Below are positions 1-11,299 of a DNA stretch of 64,000 nucleotides, piece after piece; within the stretch, counting starts at the first letter, position 1; every line of letters starts with the position of its first letter. The stretch covers positions 119,825,642 through 119,889,641 of the forward strand of contig NC_083353.1 of the NCBI RefSeq assembly GCF_030254825.1. Direction: 5' to 3'. Under the pieces are notes generated by a model. It saw only the letters and a list, made by a program, of their open reading frames with translations, made no database searches and was not told where the DNA came from. Origin of the DNA: Meriones unguiculatus (Eukaryota; Chordata; Mammalia; Rodentia; Muridae). Made by a program: the position numbers and the translations under genes.

Positions 1-275
1 ATGTATGTGTAGTATTCTTTTGTATCTCTTCTAATTAGTTTTGGTTTGAAGTCTATTTTAATGGCTACACCAGCTTGCTTCTTTGGCCTATTTGCTTGGA
101 ATATCTTTTTCTATTCTTTTACCCTGAGGCTTTGTCTATTATGTTAATGTGTGTTTTTCAGATGCAAGAGAAGAATAGATTCTGTTTTTACATCCTCTCT
201 GCTAGTCTGTGTCTTTTTACTGGGGAAATGAGACCATTGATATTGAGAAATATTACTGAAAAGTAGTGATTCATG
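1..275 (-). pseudogene. L1 ORF2 N-terminus (endonuclease start), partial
   Basis: The minus strand here matches the first codons of rodent L1 ORF2, which encodes the endonuclease/reverse transcriptase. The recognisable part is the SLNINGL-like segment, followed by a SPVKRHRLA-like segment. The rest of the gene lies beyond the window edge, so completeness cannot be judged. The linked ORF1 is broken, so this copy is presumed dead. Confidence 0.65.
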
Positions 276-309
276 TCATACTGTTCTTGTTGTTGAAGGT
301 GGTGAGAGA

Positions 310-1258
310 GAGAGAAAGCTTCCCCTCTTTTGATTTTCTGGTCTGGGATTATTTATTCCATGTGTTTTCTTGGATGTAGTTAACAGCTTCAGGTTGGTGT
401 TTTCTTCTAGCGCCTTCTGTAGGGTTGGAGTTATAGATAGATATTCTTTAAATTTGGTTTTATCATAAAATGTCTCATTTTCTGCATCTACTGTGATTGA
501 AAGTTTTGCTGGATATAGTAGTCTGGGCTGGCATCTATGGTCTCAGAGTCTACAGCACATCTTGTTGGTCTTCTGGGTTTCAGAGTCTCTCTTGAGAAGT
601 CAGATATAATTCTAATAGGTCTGCCTTTATGGGTTATGTGTTACCTGGTCTTTTTACCTTGCAGTTTTTAATGTTTTTTCTTTGTTCTGTATGTTTAGTG
701 TTCTGATTTTATGTGCCAAGAGGACTTTCTTTTCTGGTCCAGGCTGCTTGGTATTCTGTATGCTTCATGATAGGCATCTCCTTATTTAGGTTAGGGAAAT
801 TTTCTTCTATGATTTTGTTAAAAATATTTTCCATGCCTGTGTTTCTTCTCCTGTGTTTCTATTCCTTTTATTCTTAGATTTGGTGTTTTCATAGTGTCCC
901 AGATTTCCTGGATCTTTTGTGCCAGAAGGTTTTTAGATTTAACATTTTCTTTGCCCAGAGGTATCTATTTCTTCTCTCATGTCTCCAATGCCCAAGATTC
1001 TCTTTTCCATTTTTTTTTTTTTTTTTTTTTTTTGTATTCTGTTGGTGAGGTTTGTCTCCTGTTTGAGTCTCTAAATTTTTCATTTCCAGATTTCCTTCAG
1101 TTTGGGATTTCCTTATTGATTCTATTTCTACTTTCAGGTCTTGAACAGTTTTATTAATTGCCTTCCATTGTTTGTTTGTGTTTTCATAGAGTTCTTTAAG
1201 GGATTTATTAATTTCATCTTTAGGGACCTTTATCATATTCACAAAAGCTATTTTAAGG

Positions 1259-1297
<39 letters not shown>

Positions 1298-1359
1298 TTA
1301 GCTATGTTGGAATACTCAGAGCCTGTTGGGGTAGGGGTGCTGGGCTCTCCTGTAGACAT
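310..1359 (-). pseudogene. L1 ORF1 (RNA-binding coiled-coil protein), broken
   Basis: ORF1p is the nucleic-acid chaperone of the L1 particle. The longest open piece is 1359-889 (156 codons). It carries the ORF1 coiled-coil section, with the segments NKSLKELYEN, NKTVQDLKVEIESI and EGNLEMKNLE typical of murid Lx ORF1. A T17 run at 1013-1033 on the + strand (a lysine stretch when read as ORF1) and later frameshifts break the frame. The C-terminal domain can still be recognised in another frame near 500-415 (YDKTKF followed by a YLS motif). A (CA)n expansion sits near the N-terminus. It is not functional. Confidence 0.8.
1261..1295. repeat. (GT)n microsatellite inside L1 ORF1
   Basis: Thirty-five bases of pure GT. 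Read in the L1 sense it gives an alternating His-Thr stretch in ORF1, where related L1 copies have a short non-repetitive segment, so the tract grew after insertion. Confidence 0.95.
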
Positions 1360-1987
1360 ACTGTCCTGTCTGTTATTGGTTGTGTTTTTAGGCTAGCATC
1401 TAGGTATCTGGGATTGGGAAGACTGTGATTACAGGTGCTGATGTCTGGTCTGGTCTTTGTTTGGTGGGTGTTTGGTTTCTTTGTTCCTGTTGCCCTCTCT
1501 GGTACTAATGGGAATGTGGTGACTGTGTGCTGCCTGGCAGGAGAGTCTTCTGGGATCCTGACATGTGTGGCCACCGGGAGTTCAGGTCAAATGCACTTTT
1601 GAGTATTGGGAGCTGAGACTTAGGAATGGGATTGTCTCCTGGAATACTGGAATTGGGGTCTGCTCTAAAGCAATGAGATGAGGAGGAAGGTTAGGAGGAA
1701 GAAATCTATGTGATCAATTGGAGATAGGGGAAATGTGGGGGGAGATTGCAATAAGTGATCTGTGGCAGAGCTGGGGATAAGATTGAGGAACGAGATTTGG
1801 AGGAAAAGAAGAAGAGGTAAAGAGCTGCAGTTACCCTATTGCTTCCCTGGCCAGAGTGTCCTCCAGGGTCCCAGGGAATCATGATTAAAATTTTTACTTT
1901 AGTCTATTGCTTTGTTACATCCACTTTTAAATTATGGTATTTGTATATCTGAAGATTTTTCCTCTAGTCTCTGTTTTTCTGTCTGTC

Positions 1988-1991
<4 letters not shown>

Positions 1992-2022
<31 letters not shown>

Positions 2023-2033
2023 TTTTTTTTTTT
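1992..2033. repeat. (TG)n followed by T13
   Basis: A TG dinucleotide run at 1992-2018, preceded by a few TCTG units, is followed by a 13-base T run. The sequence just downstream (about 2035-2110) resembles the end of a decayed minus-strand B1-type SINE. Confidence 0.9.
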
Positions 2034-2039
2034 AATTTG

Positions 2040-2912
2040 CTATACAGCCAAAAATGGCCTTAAACTTCTGATTCTCCTGCTTTTATCTGTGAAGTAGCAG
2101 GGTTACAAGCATTTGGTACCAGCTTTGTGTACTTCTGTGTCTTAAACTCAAGAATCATGGCGCCCAGTTTACGGAGCTGTATTCCTACTCCATATCTTGT
2201 ACATTCTGAAAGAATTGAGTATATTTAACCTGGAGGGAAAAACGTGTGTGTGCCTACTCTAAATGGGTTAATAATGAAAGCATTAAGCCACCCAGTATTA
2301 TAGAAAATGACTTTAACCGTTAGTTCATCATCTAAAAATTACAGACTTTTCCTAAATAGCGGTGAGGTTGACTGTTCCAGAACATAGCAGTGGAGACGGT
2401 CCACAGGACGCTGTTCTCCTAAGGGTGTAGATAGACCATAAGGCCTCTGAAATTCCTTCCAGAACCCTGAAAGTTGATCATGTGTTTGGCCTTTCTCATG
2501 CTTGTTTCGTTTTTAAAACTCATTCTCTTCAAATATTCTTTATGCACTGTAGCCGCCAGACCCTTAAATTTAATTAAATTTAATTAAAATTTAAGTCTTA
2601 TAATCAGTAAAGAGAACATTGAAACAGAATCCACGAGCGTCCTCTATCAGTGACTTTGATGTTGCCAGTAAAAAAACTGATACAAAATGGATTGTTATTG
2701 AAGAGCCTGGGCAACATGAATTTCCATTGAGTGACTAGAATTTATTCATATGGCTAGAATGGAATTTGTGAATCAATATCCAAATCAATAAAAATGTGTC
2801 CCTTATTTAAAGAAATGCATTCAGTTGTGTCGGAACCTTTAATTTTGTCGTCACTAATTTGGTAAGAGGATCTGCTATGTATACTACTTTAGAATAGTCA
2901 CACTTTTACATA
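2040..2912. other. Intergenic, no gene seen
   Basis: AT-rich sequence without a convincing reading frame. A short run of TTTAATTAAA-type units at about 2569-2595 is partly self-complementary. I see no RNA gene and no recognisable transposon apart from weak SINE-like remnants at the left end. Confidence 0.5.
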
Positions 2913-3087
2913 GTTACAACAAATACATTTTGAAAATTAAATGACTGGGAACAAAAATGGATGTAATAGGTAAGGCAAATGAACCCGGAAGAAAGCTGAT
3001 TTGTCTATATTTTTATTAATGTTAAAACTAAAACATTAGTAAGCATAATATACTATTTAGTATTTCATTGCTGTGACCAAATACCTG
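2913..3087 (+). repeat. Local duplication, copy A
   Basis: This 175-bp segment recurs at 4162-4337 in the same orientation, with four substitutions and one single-base indel (about 97% identity by eye). The last roughly 30 bases belong to the end of a MaLR-type LTR that continues only in copy B. Copy A therefore looks like the product of a duplication that picked up a truncated LTR edge. Confidence 0.93.
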
Positions 3088-3596
3088 CTGCTGTGTTGAT
3101 CCAAAATAATATACTCACTGCCTCAATCCAAAATAAAAAAGAGGAAATAATTGTCTGTTTTATATGACAAGATAGAAGTAGGGGAATGCACATAAGAGCA
3201 AAGTTATCTAGATGCTCCAAAGGACCTGCTCATACAAATAAAAATAATCAGACGTCGAATAAGACACATTTTATGCTATATTGTGCTCACAAGGAGCCAT
3301 GGAAATCTCCAGTCTACCTTCCCCTGTACCTGGCTCCCCAGTAACCACAGAGTAAATAAAAATAGAGCAAATACATGCCAAAACAAGGCTAAAACAAGGG
3401 TGATTTTTAGAAATGCAATCATCTTTTAAAAAAATTTCAAACCAACATGTTCATTATGACAGTCTACTATATGCTCCACAGATAAAGTAGCTTTAATGCC
3501 TCTCTAGTGTAGCACAAATTTATTACTCACTCTTACCACATAGCGAAGTGGGCCCATGGGAGACTGTTCCACATTGTCCATTAGACTTGATGGATG
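3088..3596. other. Intergenic spacer between the duplicated copies
   Basis: AT-rich sequence with several A-rich stretches and no open reading frame worth calling. No SINE or LTR is recognised with confidence. Confidence 0.45.
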
Positions 3597-3782
3597 AAAC
3601 TAGAGAGGTGGCTCCGAGGGTAAAGGCACGTGCTGCCAAGCTTCAGACCAACCTGAGTGTGATCGCCCCATGGCTCAGGGACAAACCAACTCCTGCAAGT
3701 TGTTCTCCGGCCTCTGCACATGTGACACACCCATACACACCACACACAAATGCAGAAATGTAGTAAAAGAAAATAAAATTAA
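3597..3782 (+). mobile_element. B3-type SINE
   Basis: Recognised by the tRNA-like head (AGAGAGGTGGCTC...GGTAAAGGCACGTGCTGCCAAG), the middle CAACTCCTGCAAGTTGT segment, a CACACCCATACACACC region, and an A-rich tail with AAAATAAAATTAAAA. Divergence is moderate. Confidence 0.75.
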
Positions 3783-4161
3783 AAAAACAGTAACAAAATG
3801 ACTGAAGGAGTAAGCTTCCCCACGTGGCATGTGGTAAGCTGTTATGTAAGGACTCAACCCCACCCTTCCCAGCTTCGGACCAGAGGTGGCATATGCCACT
3901 CTCCTATCTATTGCTTAAGATTACCCATGTTGCTTCACTGAAGTGGAAGGGCAAGGAATATTTGCTGAGCGTTACCTTCTGTCATGAAAGTGAAATACAG
4001 GACAAATAGGAATTCAAAAGTGACCCGGTAAATAAGTCCAGATAAATGTACAGTTACGCACACAGGTTATGACACTCATAGATGAAAACGCAAGTGATGC
4101 CAAGGTGAAGTCTTAAAAACCTGGTTATACCACGTTCAGAAGAGACACCCCCCCCCCAGGT

Positions 4162-4337
4162 GTTACAACAAATACGTTTTGAAAATTAAATGACTGGGAA
4201 CAAAAATGGATGCAATAGGTAAGGCAAATGAACCCGGAAGAAAGCTGATTTGTCTATATTTTTTATTAATGTTAAAACTAAAACATTAGTAAGCATAATA
4301 TGCTATTTACTATTTCATTGCTGTGACCAAATACCTG
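4162..4337 (+). repeat. Local duplication, copy B
   Basis: Second copy of the segment at 2913-3087, offset 1249 bp. It carries one extra T in a T run and four substitutions. It runs directly into the longer MaLR-like LTR body at its right end, whereas copy A stops after a short piece of that LTR. A C10 run lies just upstream (4149-4158). Confidence 0.93.
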
Positions 4338-4700
4338 AGATACGGAACTTAAGAAGGAAAGATTTGTCTCAGCGCCTAGTTTCAAGGGCCTTGGCCAACA
4401 GTTGGCTGGCTCCATTGCAGTTGTACTGAGGAGAACAGAACATGTAGGTCACATGAGGGTGTGGCAGAGGTCGGGCTGCAGAGAGTGATAGAAAAATGTA
4501 CCAAGGTCCCCAAACACCCACAGAGATATTGTTCCTCCACCAAGTGACTGCTTCTTCCCCACCAATTAACAGCCCATCCAGGAACAAACACATACTGGCT
4601 CAGTCCTAAAAGGAGCTGATGGAGTCAGCCCCTCAGTGGTCCAATCACCTCTCAGAAGTCCCACAAGTTAGAGGCCAAACAACAACACACACATTCACAA
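4306..4700 (-). mobile_element. MaLR-type LTR, decayed
   Basis: The start (TATTTCATTGCTGTGACC, then AAATACCTGA) is the usual inverted end of rodent MT/ORR-type MaLR LTRs. The body shows the diagnostic run of short C-rich and CA-rich segments (TCCACCAAGTGACTGC, then CCCATCCAGGAAC). Ends and subfamily are uncertain. Confidence 0.55.
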
Positions 4701-5192
4701 TATTTTTGTTAAAAAGAAGTGTAAATCACCAAGAAGGCATACAAGCTTTAAACCTATATAATTAATGCATAGGACCAAGTTATATAAAATAAAAATTGAT
4801 GCAGTGTAAAGAGGATGCCAGTCACAAAGTCTGTCATATTTACTTTCTGGCCACTTACCCAAAAGTTGTTGGTTTCTGCACATGAGCGTGAAATATTCCA
4901 GAAAATTTCAGAATATTGCTACTAGTTTCTGAAACATAGTGCAATTAAATATGAGACTGATAAAATATAACTAATACTTCATTCTTTGAAATTCAAAAGA
5001 AAACATACTATAAATAATTAATGAGCATAATGGAAAATTTAAAATATTATATACTAAATGAGAGCAAAGCTATTGTATATTAGGATTTGGGAGGCCGTCA
5101 AAGATAGCAGCTGAGGAAATAGATTTAAATCTGTAAGTTTAATAGACATTTAGTGGGGAAAGAATTGATCACCATGGAAAGATGATGCTCCC
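4700..5192. other. Intergenic, AT-rich, nothing recognised
   Basis: No credible reading frame, RNA gene or clear transposon. Base composition is strongly AT-biased. Confidence 0.45.
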
Positions 5193-5556
5193 TGTCCTTA
5201 GTCAATGCTCTATTGCTGTGAAGAGGCACCTTGACCATGGCAACTCTCATAAAGGACAACATTTAACTGGGGCTGGCTTAGGGTTTAGAAGTTTAATCCA
5301 TTATTGTCACAGCAGGAAGTATGGCTACATGGAGGCACAAATGTTGCTGAAGACTTAGTTGTGAGTGCTGCATCTGAATCTGTGCAGGAAGAAAGAGAGA
5401 GAGACAGAGAATGGGCCTGGCTTGAGCATTTAAAAACCCAAAGTCCAGTGACACTCTTTCTCCCACAAGGCCACACCTCCTAATAGTGCAACTCCATGAT
5501 GGCCAAGGATTCCAATCTATGAGCCTGTGGGAGCCATTTCTATTCAAACCACCACA
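5193..5556 (-). mobile_element. Solo LTR, rodent MaLR/MT-like
   Basis: A 364-bp unit begins TGTCCTTAGTC and ends AAACCACCACA on the + strand, so it has TG...CA ends. Inside are the segments GGGGCTGGCTTA, TTTAATCCATTATTGTC and CAAGGCCACACCTCCTAATA, which recur in a very common murid repeat. No internal ERV sequence is attached. Naming the exact subfamily needs a repeat library. Confidence 0.6.
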
Positions 5557-6569
5557 ATGCCAACCAAACCAATAGACCTCCATTAACTGTGACTGAGTAG
5601 TCAACCAGCAATCTGATAGAAACACTCGCAGGTGGGAAAACTGAAAATTGTCCAGTGAATATAGTGGCCCATGTGAGACCACAAAGACGGAGCTGTCTTG
5701 TTCTGTTTTTCTCCTTCCCTGCCCCCAGGAGGTTCAGGGACAGGAGACATCCAAACTGCTCAGGCTGTAGTCTCAGTCTGACGGCTCCATGGTTGTCTTG
5801 CCACTAGAGATCCCTCCTCTGTGGGAAGTAAGGCCTCTAAATCAACTAAGCACAGGCGGAGAGGGCTGGAAGCCCAAGTTTTACTAAGACACCGTTAGTA
5901 ACAAGAAGAAACAACCCCATTTTCTTCGTCTCATTCTTTAACCTGAGGTAGGAAAGCATCATCGGTAGTCTCTTGGTCAGAGCACAGCTCGTGTCCTGGA
6001 AGACATTCTCTGTCCCAGAAAGAGTTGCCATCCAGCTCACGGACCAGCTGACCAAACCACTGCTCCTTCAGGACAACCTCAGAGGGATGGAATATGACAA
6101 GTGCAGTCAATTTGGACGTCACTAGCTTATTGATCTTTTTTTATTTTATATTTTATTTGTTTGTTTGTATTTTATTATATACATATGTATAAATTCAGTG
6201 TTCTGGTTAGAAGCAACACATCTAGGAATATTAAAAGGTACATAAGGTACATTCTGTTTAGAAAGGTTTTTGTCTGTCTGCCTGTCTGCCTGCCTGCCTG
6301 TCTGTCTGTCTGTTTCTCAGGTCATTACAGATAGTAAAAGCCAATTTATGCCCAGGTCAGTTCATTGGGAGAATTCCGCATAAGCACCATCACATATGCT
6401 ACTCCTGGGTGTGCTCTAAGATGGTGCTGGCATGTACCGAAAACAAACTCTAATCAGCTCTCAACTTTTTCTCTTTTAGTGAAGTAAACACGAAGAACTT
6501 CTGATGAAGCCAAAGATGTGGACTGAGAAAAAGGAGGCAGCTTCTTAGGCATAAGACCCACAAGAACCA
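5557..6569. other. Intergenic, mostly unique, with low-complexity blocks
   Basis: No gene is supported. There is an AT/TTTG-rich block at about 6135-6185 and a (CTGT/CTGC)n block at about 6271-6314. Confidence 0.45.
6271..6314. repeat. (CTGT)n/(CTGC)n tetranucleotide repeat
   Basis: About eleven four-base units, alternating between CTGT and CTGC, ending in CTGTTTCTC. Confidence 0.9.
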
Positions 6570-6695
6570 AGAATTACATCTGTCATCCTAGCATTTGGGA
6601 AGCAGAGGCAGGAGGATCAGGAGTTCAAGGTCAGCATTGGCTACAGGGGACTAGCCCAGAGTATGTGAGACTTAAAAACAAAACAAAACAGGAAT
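6570..6695 (+). mobile_element. B1-type SINE
   Basis: Contains CATCCTAGCATTTGGGAAGC, AGGCAGGAGGATC, GAGTTCAAGGTCAGC and an AAAACAAAACAAAACA tail, i.e. the 7SL-derived B1 order. Old copy. Confidence 0.75.
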
Positions 6696-6902
6696 CTGAT
6701 GCAGCTGCTCATACTTGTGCCTCGGTGGCCTGCTTAAATCCAGTCTGGCATCTGAATTCATGGTGCAGCACTACCAGGCATCTGACCATGTGGCTTAGGG
6801 GACCAAACAGCAGATTTACCATGGGCAGCCTGCACAGTAACTTGGTAGTTCACATTAAACCTTCAGTCTTTCTTTGTTGTTTGTTTGCTTTTGTTTGGCT
6901 TT

Positions 6903-7046
6903 TTTAAGACAGGGTTTCCTGGGAAGCCCTGGCTGTTCTGTAACTCATTCTGTAAACCAAAATGGCCTTGAACTCAGAGACTGGCCTGCCTCTGCCTCCT
7001 AAGTACCGGGATTGAAGGTGTGCACCACCACACATGGCTTTCAGTC
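6903..7046 (-). mobile_element. B1 SINE
   Basis: Reverse-oriented B1: GACAGGGTTTCCTGG, CCCTGGCTGTTCTGTAACTC, TGGCCTTGAACTCAGAG, CCTGCCTCTGCCTCC and GTGCACCACCACACATGGC in order. Moderately diverged. Confidence 0.85.
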
Positions 7047-7204
7047 CTTTTTGAATCTAACAAACTAGAAACTATTTTTTTAAACAGACATTATCTTCAA
7101 AATATGTCATAGCTCTTCTCCAGAACTCTACAGTCTGATTTGTGACTCAGCTCTAAATTCCTCATAAGAGCTCTTTACAACACCCCTGTCATACACAGTA
7201 AAAA

Positions 7205-7380
7205 TTTCCCCCAAAGCCAGGTGTGGCCAGGCACACCTTTAATCCCTTGAGAGGCAAAGCCAGAAGGATATCTGGAGTTCAAGGCCAGCCTGATCTACAG
7301 AGTGAGTTCTAAGACAGCCAGGCCACAGCAACAGAAAGGGACCCTGACTCAAAGCACCAAAAATAAATAAATGAATAAAT
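7205..7380 (+). mobile_element. B1 SINE
   Basis: Forward B1 with CCAGGTGTGGCCAGGCACAC, GGAGTTCAAGGCCAGCCTG and CTACAGAGTGAGTTC, ending in an AAATAAATAAATGAATAAAT tail. Confidence 0.85.
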
Positions 7381-7579
7381 ATAATGTCCTCTAGAGAGGC
7401 CAGGGAACAAGTTTGTTCTGGGGTGTGTTAGAGAACTTTCTCAGATGTTAGCTCACATTCGAAAGTGAAAGCCCACTAAATGTGGTGAATCCTTCTTTAG
7501 GTAGCAGGAGGGGCCGAATGCTGCAACTTATTCTTCACCTTCAAATGTGTATCTCCTGATTTTCTCCTGTTTGTTATTT

Positions 7580-7676
7580 CCTTGAGACAGTCTTTCAGGG
7601 TGGCCTAGGCTGCCCTCAGACTCCCAGTTCCTTTAGTGTTAGGATTATAGGACTGTACCATTATACATGGCTCAAA
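7580..7676 (-). mobile_element. Partial B1 SINE
   Basis: Decayed reverse B1: TTGAGACAGTCTTTCAGGGT, GGCCTAGGCTGCC, and the terminal ACCATTATACATGGCTC. Several internal deletions. Confidence 0.6.
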
Positions 7677-9816
7677 AGGTATATCTTGACCATATCCAAG
7701 AATAGAGGAGGAAGCCACTGAGGAAGAAGACTCCCAGGCTTCTCTGAAACTTATTTCTCATCCCCAAGCTACTTGCTTTTTGAAGTTCTTTCTCATCTAT
7801 CCTTATGACATCTGTGGTGGCACTAGTCTCTTAAATCTCCCAAGAATTCTGCATCACCTTTAGTTTATCATTTGCACAAGTAAAGACGATTCTAGAAACT
7901 TCTTTCTGGTTCTCACTTTGTCATTTAGACAATCAAACGAGAGCACACTGACTGAATATGATTATCCCAACTCTGCATTTTAGAGCTAGGGAAATCATGT
8001 GATTTCTACCAGGCCACTGTGAACTGAGCTCAAGCCAAAGGCCTTGTATTCCCTGGGTTCTTAAGGCTCTGTCCTATCAGGTGCAATCGTAGAATTTTGG
8101 GGGCAAAATTAATGTCACTGTAGAAATATTATGTAGCAATTTCACATTTCAGTTATTTCTCTCCCCATGATGCACAATCACTCTGAGAAGTGGCCCAGGG
8201 TCCCTGCAGAAATGGGCAGGAGAAAGCTTTTTCCTTTGTATCTATGATAGCGTAGCAGAATACTTCTTCAAGAAGCATGGCATCCTCTTTATGAGAAATA
8301 AGTAGGGGGTTCACAGCTGTCTATTGGGGATTTAAGTTGGTCTTTTTTACTTTGGACTTTGGGCTGTGTGTATGTGTGCGTGAGTGAGTGCCTGTGTGTG
8401 TGTGTGTGTTACTGTTATTCATGTGTATACACAAACCAAGTCAGAATTTGTAGACTGCCCCTTTATTTCAATCTCAGGAAAGTCTACCAGAATCTACTAG
8501 CCAACAGGAAACATTACACCACTCTGATGATAACTTTCCCTGTTGCCCACTGTGGCAATATTTTTGTCTCTGGGAGTTTTATAGCTGAGCAAGTCAGTCC
8601 AGTAATTTCACCTTCCTGTGAATTGATGGCCGCATTAATGGCTACTATAGAAGAGATGTTAGTTTAGATAACACGTTTTTTAAAAGCATCGATGGGATGA
8701 AGGGAGTGTTTTTTCTGTTCTTCCAGGTTGTAATTAATGGGTGGCCGAGCAGGTCTTACATAATGAAGTCACTCCAGCATTCTAGTACCTTATCTTCTGG
8801 ATGTCTTCTATTTATAGTAATGTAAGATGCATTTGTGGAAGAGGTGATTTTCGGGTATTTCTTGATAGAAAGCAGTCTCATGTTTCAAGTGTTTATGTGG
8901 AGCCTTGAGTGACATAAGACAAAACTGAAAAGATAGAAATGGGAGTGATAATGAAGTTTGTAATGATTAATTTCACATGTCAACCTGCATAACAAAGATT
9001 GTAACCAGAAGACTGGTAAAACATTATTTCTGTATATACCGTGAGGTAGCAGACTGAGTGAAGAAACCCTATTCCCCAGCAGTGAGGGCACCTCACAATT
9101 TCAGGAGGGGCTGCATCGACCAACAAAGCAAAGGACAAATTAAATTTCTTCTTGAGCTCAGATGCCTTTTGCTCTCAGGCTGTGGAACTCCAGCTTCTCA
9201 GGCATTAGACTCTGAAGCTTACAAAAATGATCCCTTTAGTTCCCAAACCTGCAGCCGGGGGCTGAATTGTATCATAGAAGTTCAGTGGGAGAAGGGACAT
9301 TGGAAAGGTTCTGCTTCTAGAAGATGCTTGCAGAGAGGAAGAAGAACCTGGGGAGAGCAGACAGATTGGGAGACAGGCCATGGGCATGGCATGCACAAAA
9401 GCAGTATGCCAAACTCTATCTTGAAGTTCTTTCAGGAGGTCAGCAATATGGTGGCATTGTAAGGAACTAAGAAAGACAAGGAAGTTGTGAAGAAACAGAT
9501 GAAACACAGTGAGGAATAGGTAGAAATGATGTAGCACAAGTCTCCGAAAAGCTCTAAAATTTTAACTGCCAAAGAGCGGGTTGACAGCACACTGATTAAT
9601 GTGATTAATTAATGAAATGACTGTGTAATGTGACAACCTGGCTGAGGTGAACTACATTCCCAGAATTCTTTCTCCTGCAGCTTTGCCGTGAGGGTGAGCT
9701 GTGAGTCTGGGGTGGTCTGGAAGGTAAGGATGGGGTAGCTGTCTCACTCTCCTCACTGGTATGGGGTACCCGTGCCTCTGCAGCAGGATTGTCCCTCAGT
9801 CCCTGCATTTCACACA

Positions 9817-9860
<44 letters not shown>

Positions 9861-10150
9861 GTTTACCTCCACAGCAGAAGGACTTAGCTTCTTTGGGACA
9901 TCCAGGCTATCAAGATGGGCATGGGCTCTAGTTCATGCTTTGAAGTCTGTCTTGTTCTTGATTTCGTGCACTTTCCATCCATCAGGTCTTCCTAACTTGG
10001 TGTACTCTGTACCATGCACTCCCTTTCCAGCAACAGTCAAAGCTTGGACTTCAACAAGGCTGGACACACACACACAGCTCAGGGCACTGATTGTTATTCC
10101 TTTAAGATCCATGTTTAAACTGTCATCTTCCTTTGTTAAAGAAGCATGCC
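7677..10150. other. Intergenic, largely unique, no gene
   Basis: The reading frames present (up to about 135 codons) are short, unrelated to known families and in several cases built on (GT)n tracts. Microsatellites occur at 8366-8410 and 9819-9862. I see no conserved domain, splice-bounded exon or RNA gene. Confidence 0.5.
9819..9862. repeat. (GT)n microsatellite
   Basis: About 44 bases of GT with a single GC interruption near its right end. Confidence 0.95.
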
Positions 10151-10151
10151 T

Positions 10152-10275
10152 GTTTGGGTGTGGCGTCTCATATCTGTAATGCCAGTTTTTGAAAGGATGA
10201 AGCAAGAGGATTGTTACAAGTTTGAGAGCAATTTGGGCATAGCATGAGGTCCTGCCTCAAGAAAAGACAGAACAG
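10152..10275 (+). mobile_element. Decayed B1-like SINE fragment
   Basis: TTTGGGTGTGGCGTCTCATA, ATCTGTAATGCCAG, GAAGCAAGAGGATTG and GAGGTCCTGCCTCAAG keep B1 order, but the copy is strongly diverged and followed by an A-rich segment. Confidence 0.5.
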
Positions 10276-10466
10276 GGAGGAAGGGGCAGGGAAAAAAAAT
10301 TGAGGAATTTCTGGCTTGGCATAGGCAAGTGGATTGTGCTCATTATTGTAGTTCATGTTGTTTGAAATATTGCTATTTTCATTTTTCAAGTACAATACAT
10401 TATTGTACTACAATACTGGGCATAAGTGTTTAAACACATTCACCACTACACATTTAAAAATTTTTC

Positions 10467-10558
10467 CATATATATGTGTGTGTGTGTGTACATACATACA
10501 CACACACATATATATATATGTATGTACACACACACACACACATATATATATACACACA
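10467..10558. repeat. Perfect alternating pyrimidine-purine tract (TA/TG/CA)
   Basis: Forty-six uninterrupted pyrimidine-purine steps in 92 bp, made of blocks of TA, TG and CA. Because TG blocks face CA blocks, the tract is also partly self-complementary. Such sequence can adopt left-handed or cruciform DNA; whether it does here is not known. Confidence 0.95.
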
Positions 10559-11164
10559 AGGTGTTTCCATTAGAACACTTTTACACATGTATGCAGTGCC
10601 TGCCTCCTCTCCCACTCCTTCCTCCCTTCCGTTCTGAGTCCTCTTTGTTCGCCTAGACAGCTTTGCTACTGTTTTCATGTCATATGTACATACATGTTTG
10701 CATTTCCACATTTCTGCTGCTTTCTCCCCACTGTTTGCCTTTCCCCATCCCTGTTTTGGAGGAGATTGGGCAGGCCACTTTCTCTTCCGGTCTGTGTGTG
10801 ATTCAAAAGAGACTGTGATTCACTTCCCAACACAGAACAAACTAGATCATCTATTCAGGTATAGTTTTTTAAAAACAACCCCAGGAGAAACAAGTGGGTG
10901 CTGAAGCAGTAAACTCAACTATAGAACGTGTCAGTCCTTCTGTGGAGAGATCTGCACTGGTCTCACTGCAAGACCTAGATGGGGGCGAGAAGGACTCCCC
11001 AACGTGTGATCAGCCCCATCTGAACAAGTTGTAATGGCAGGTGTGTGCTGACCTGACACGCTCAACTCTACTATTGGGGAAGCTTATGAAACAGTTAGGA
11101 AGTAGAGCCTTACTAGGAAAAGTATGTCATTAGGGATTGGCTTTAAGTTTTTGGGTTTTTATTT

Positions 11165-11297
11165 GTTTGTTGTTTTCAAGACAGGGTTTCTCTGCGTAGC
11201 CTTGGCTGTCCTGGACTCACTTTGTAGACCAGGCTGGCCTCGATCCACCTGCCTCTGCTTCCCCGAGGGATGACAGGCATGCAATACGGTGCCAGCT
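11165..11297 (-). mobile_element. B1 SINE, well preserved
   Basis: Reverse B1: AAGACAGGGTTTCTCTGCGT, AGCCTTGGCTGTCCTGGACT, TTGTAGACCAGGCTGGCC and CACCTGCCTCTGCTTCC. It abuts the poly-T start of the next L1 fragment, so two insertions lie end to end. Confidence 0.9.
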
Positions 11298-11299
11298 TT

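Larger units (their letters stand above)
1..1880 (-). mobile_element. L1 (Lx-type) LINE, 5' half, continuing past the left edge
   Basis: Read on the minus strand this is, in order, an L1 5' UTR (about 1880-1430), ORF1 (about 1360-310), a short inter-ORF spacer and the first codons of ORF2 (about 275-1). The inter-ORF spacer and the ORF2 start, where the conserved segment reading roughly 'SLNINGL' can be recognised, match rodent L1. Many frameshifts and stops show it is old. The 3' part lies outside the window. The 5' limit at about 1880 is where L1-like sequence fades and is approximate. Confidence 0.85.

Noticed and set aside
2913..4337. Pair of LTRs flanking an element
   Set aside because: The two copies lack TG...CA ends, primer site and polypurine tract, and the sequence between them contains an unrelated B3 SINE. 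Local duplication fits better.
9772..10179. 135-codon + strand frame
   Set aside because: It reads through a (GT)n tract giving a Cys-Val repeat; no family resemblance.
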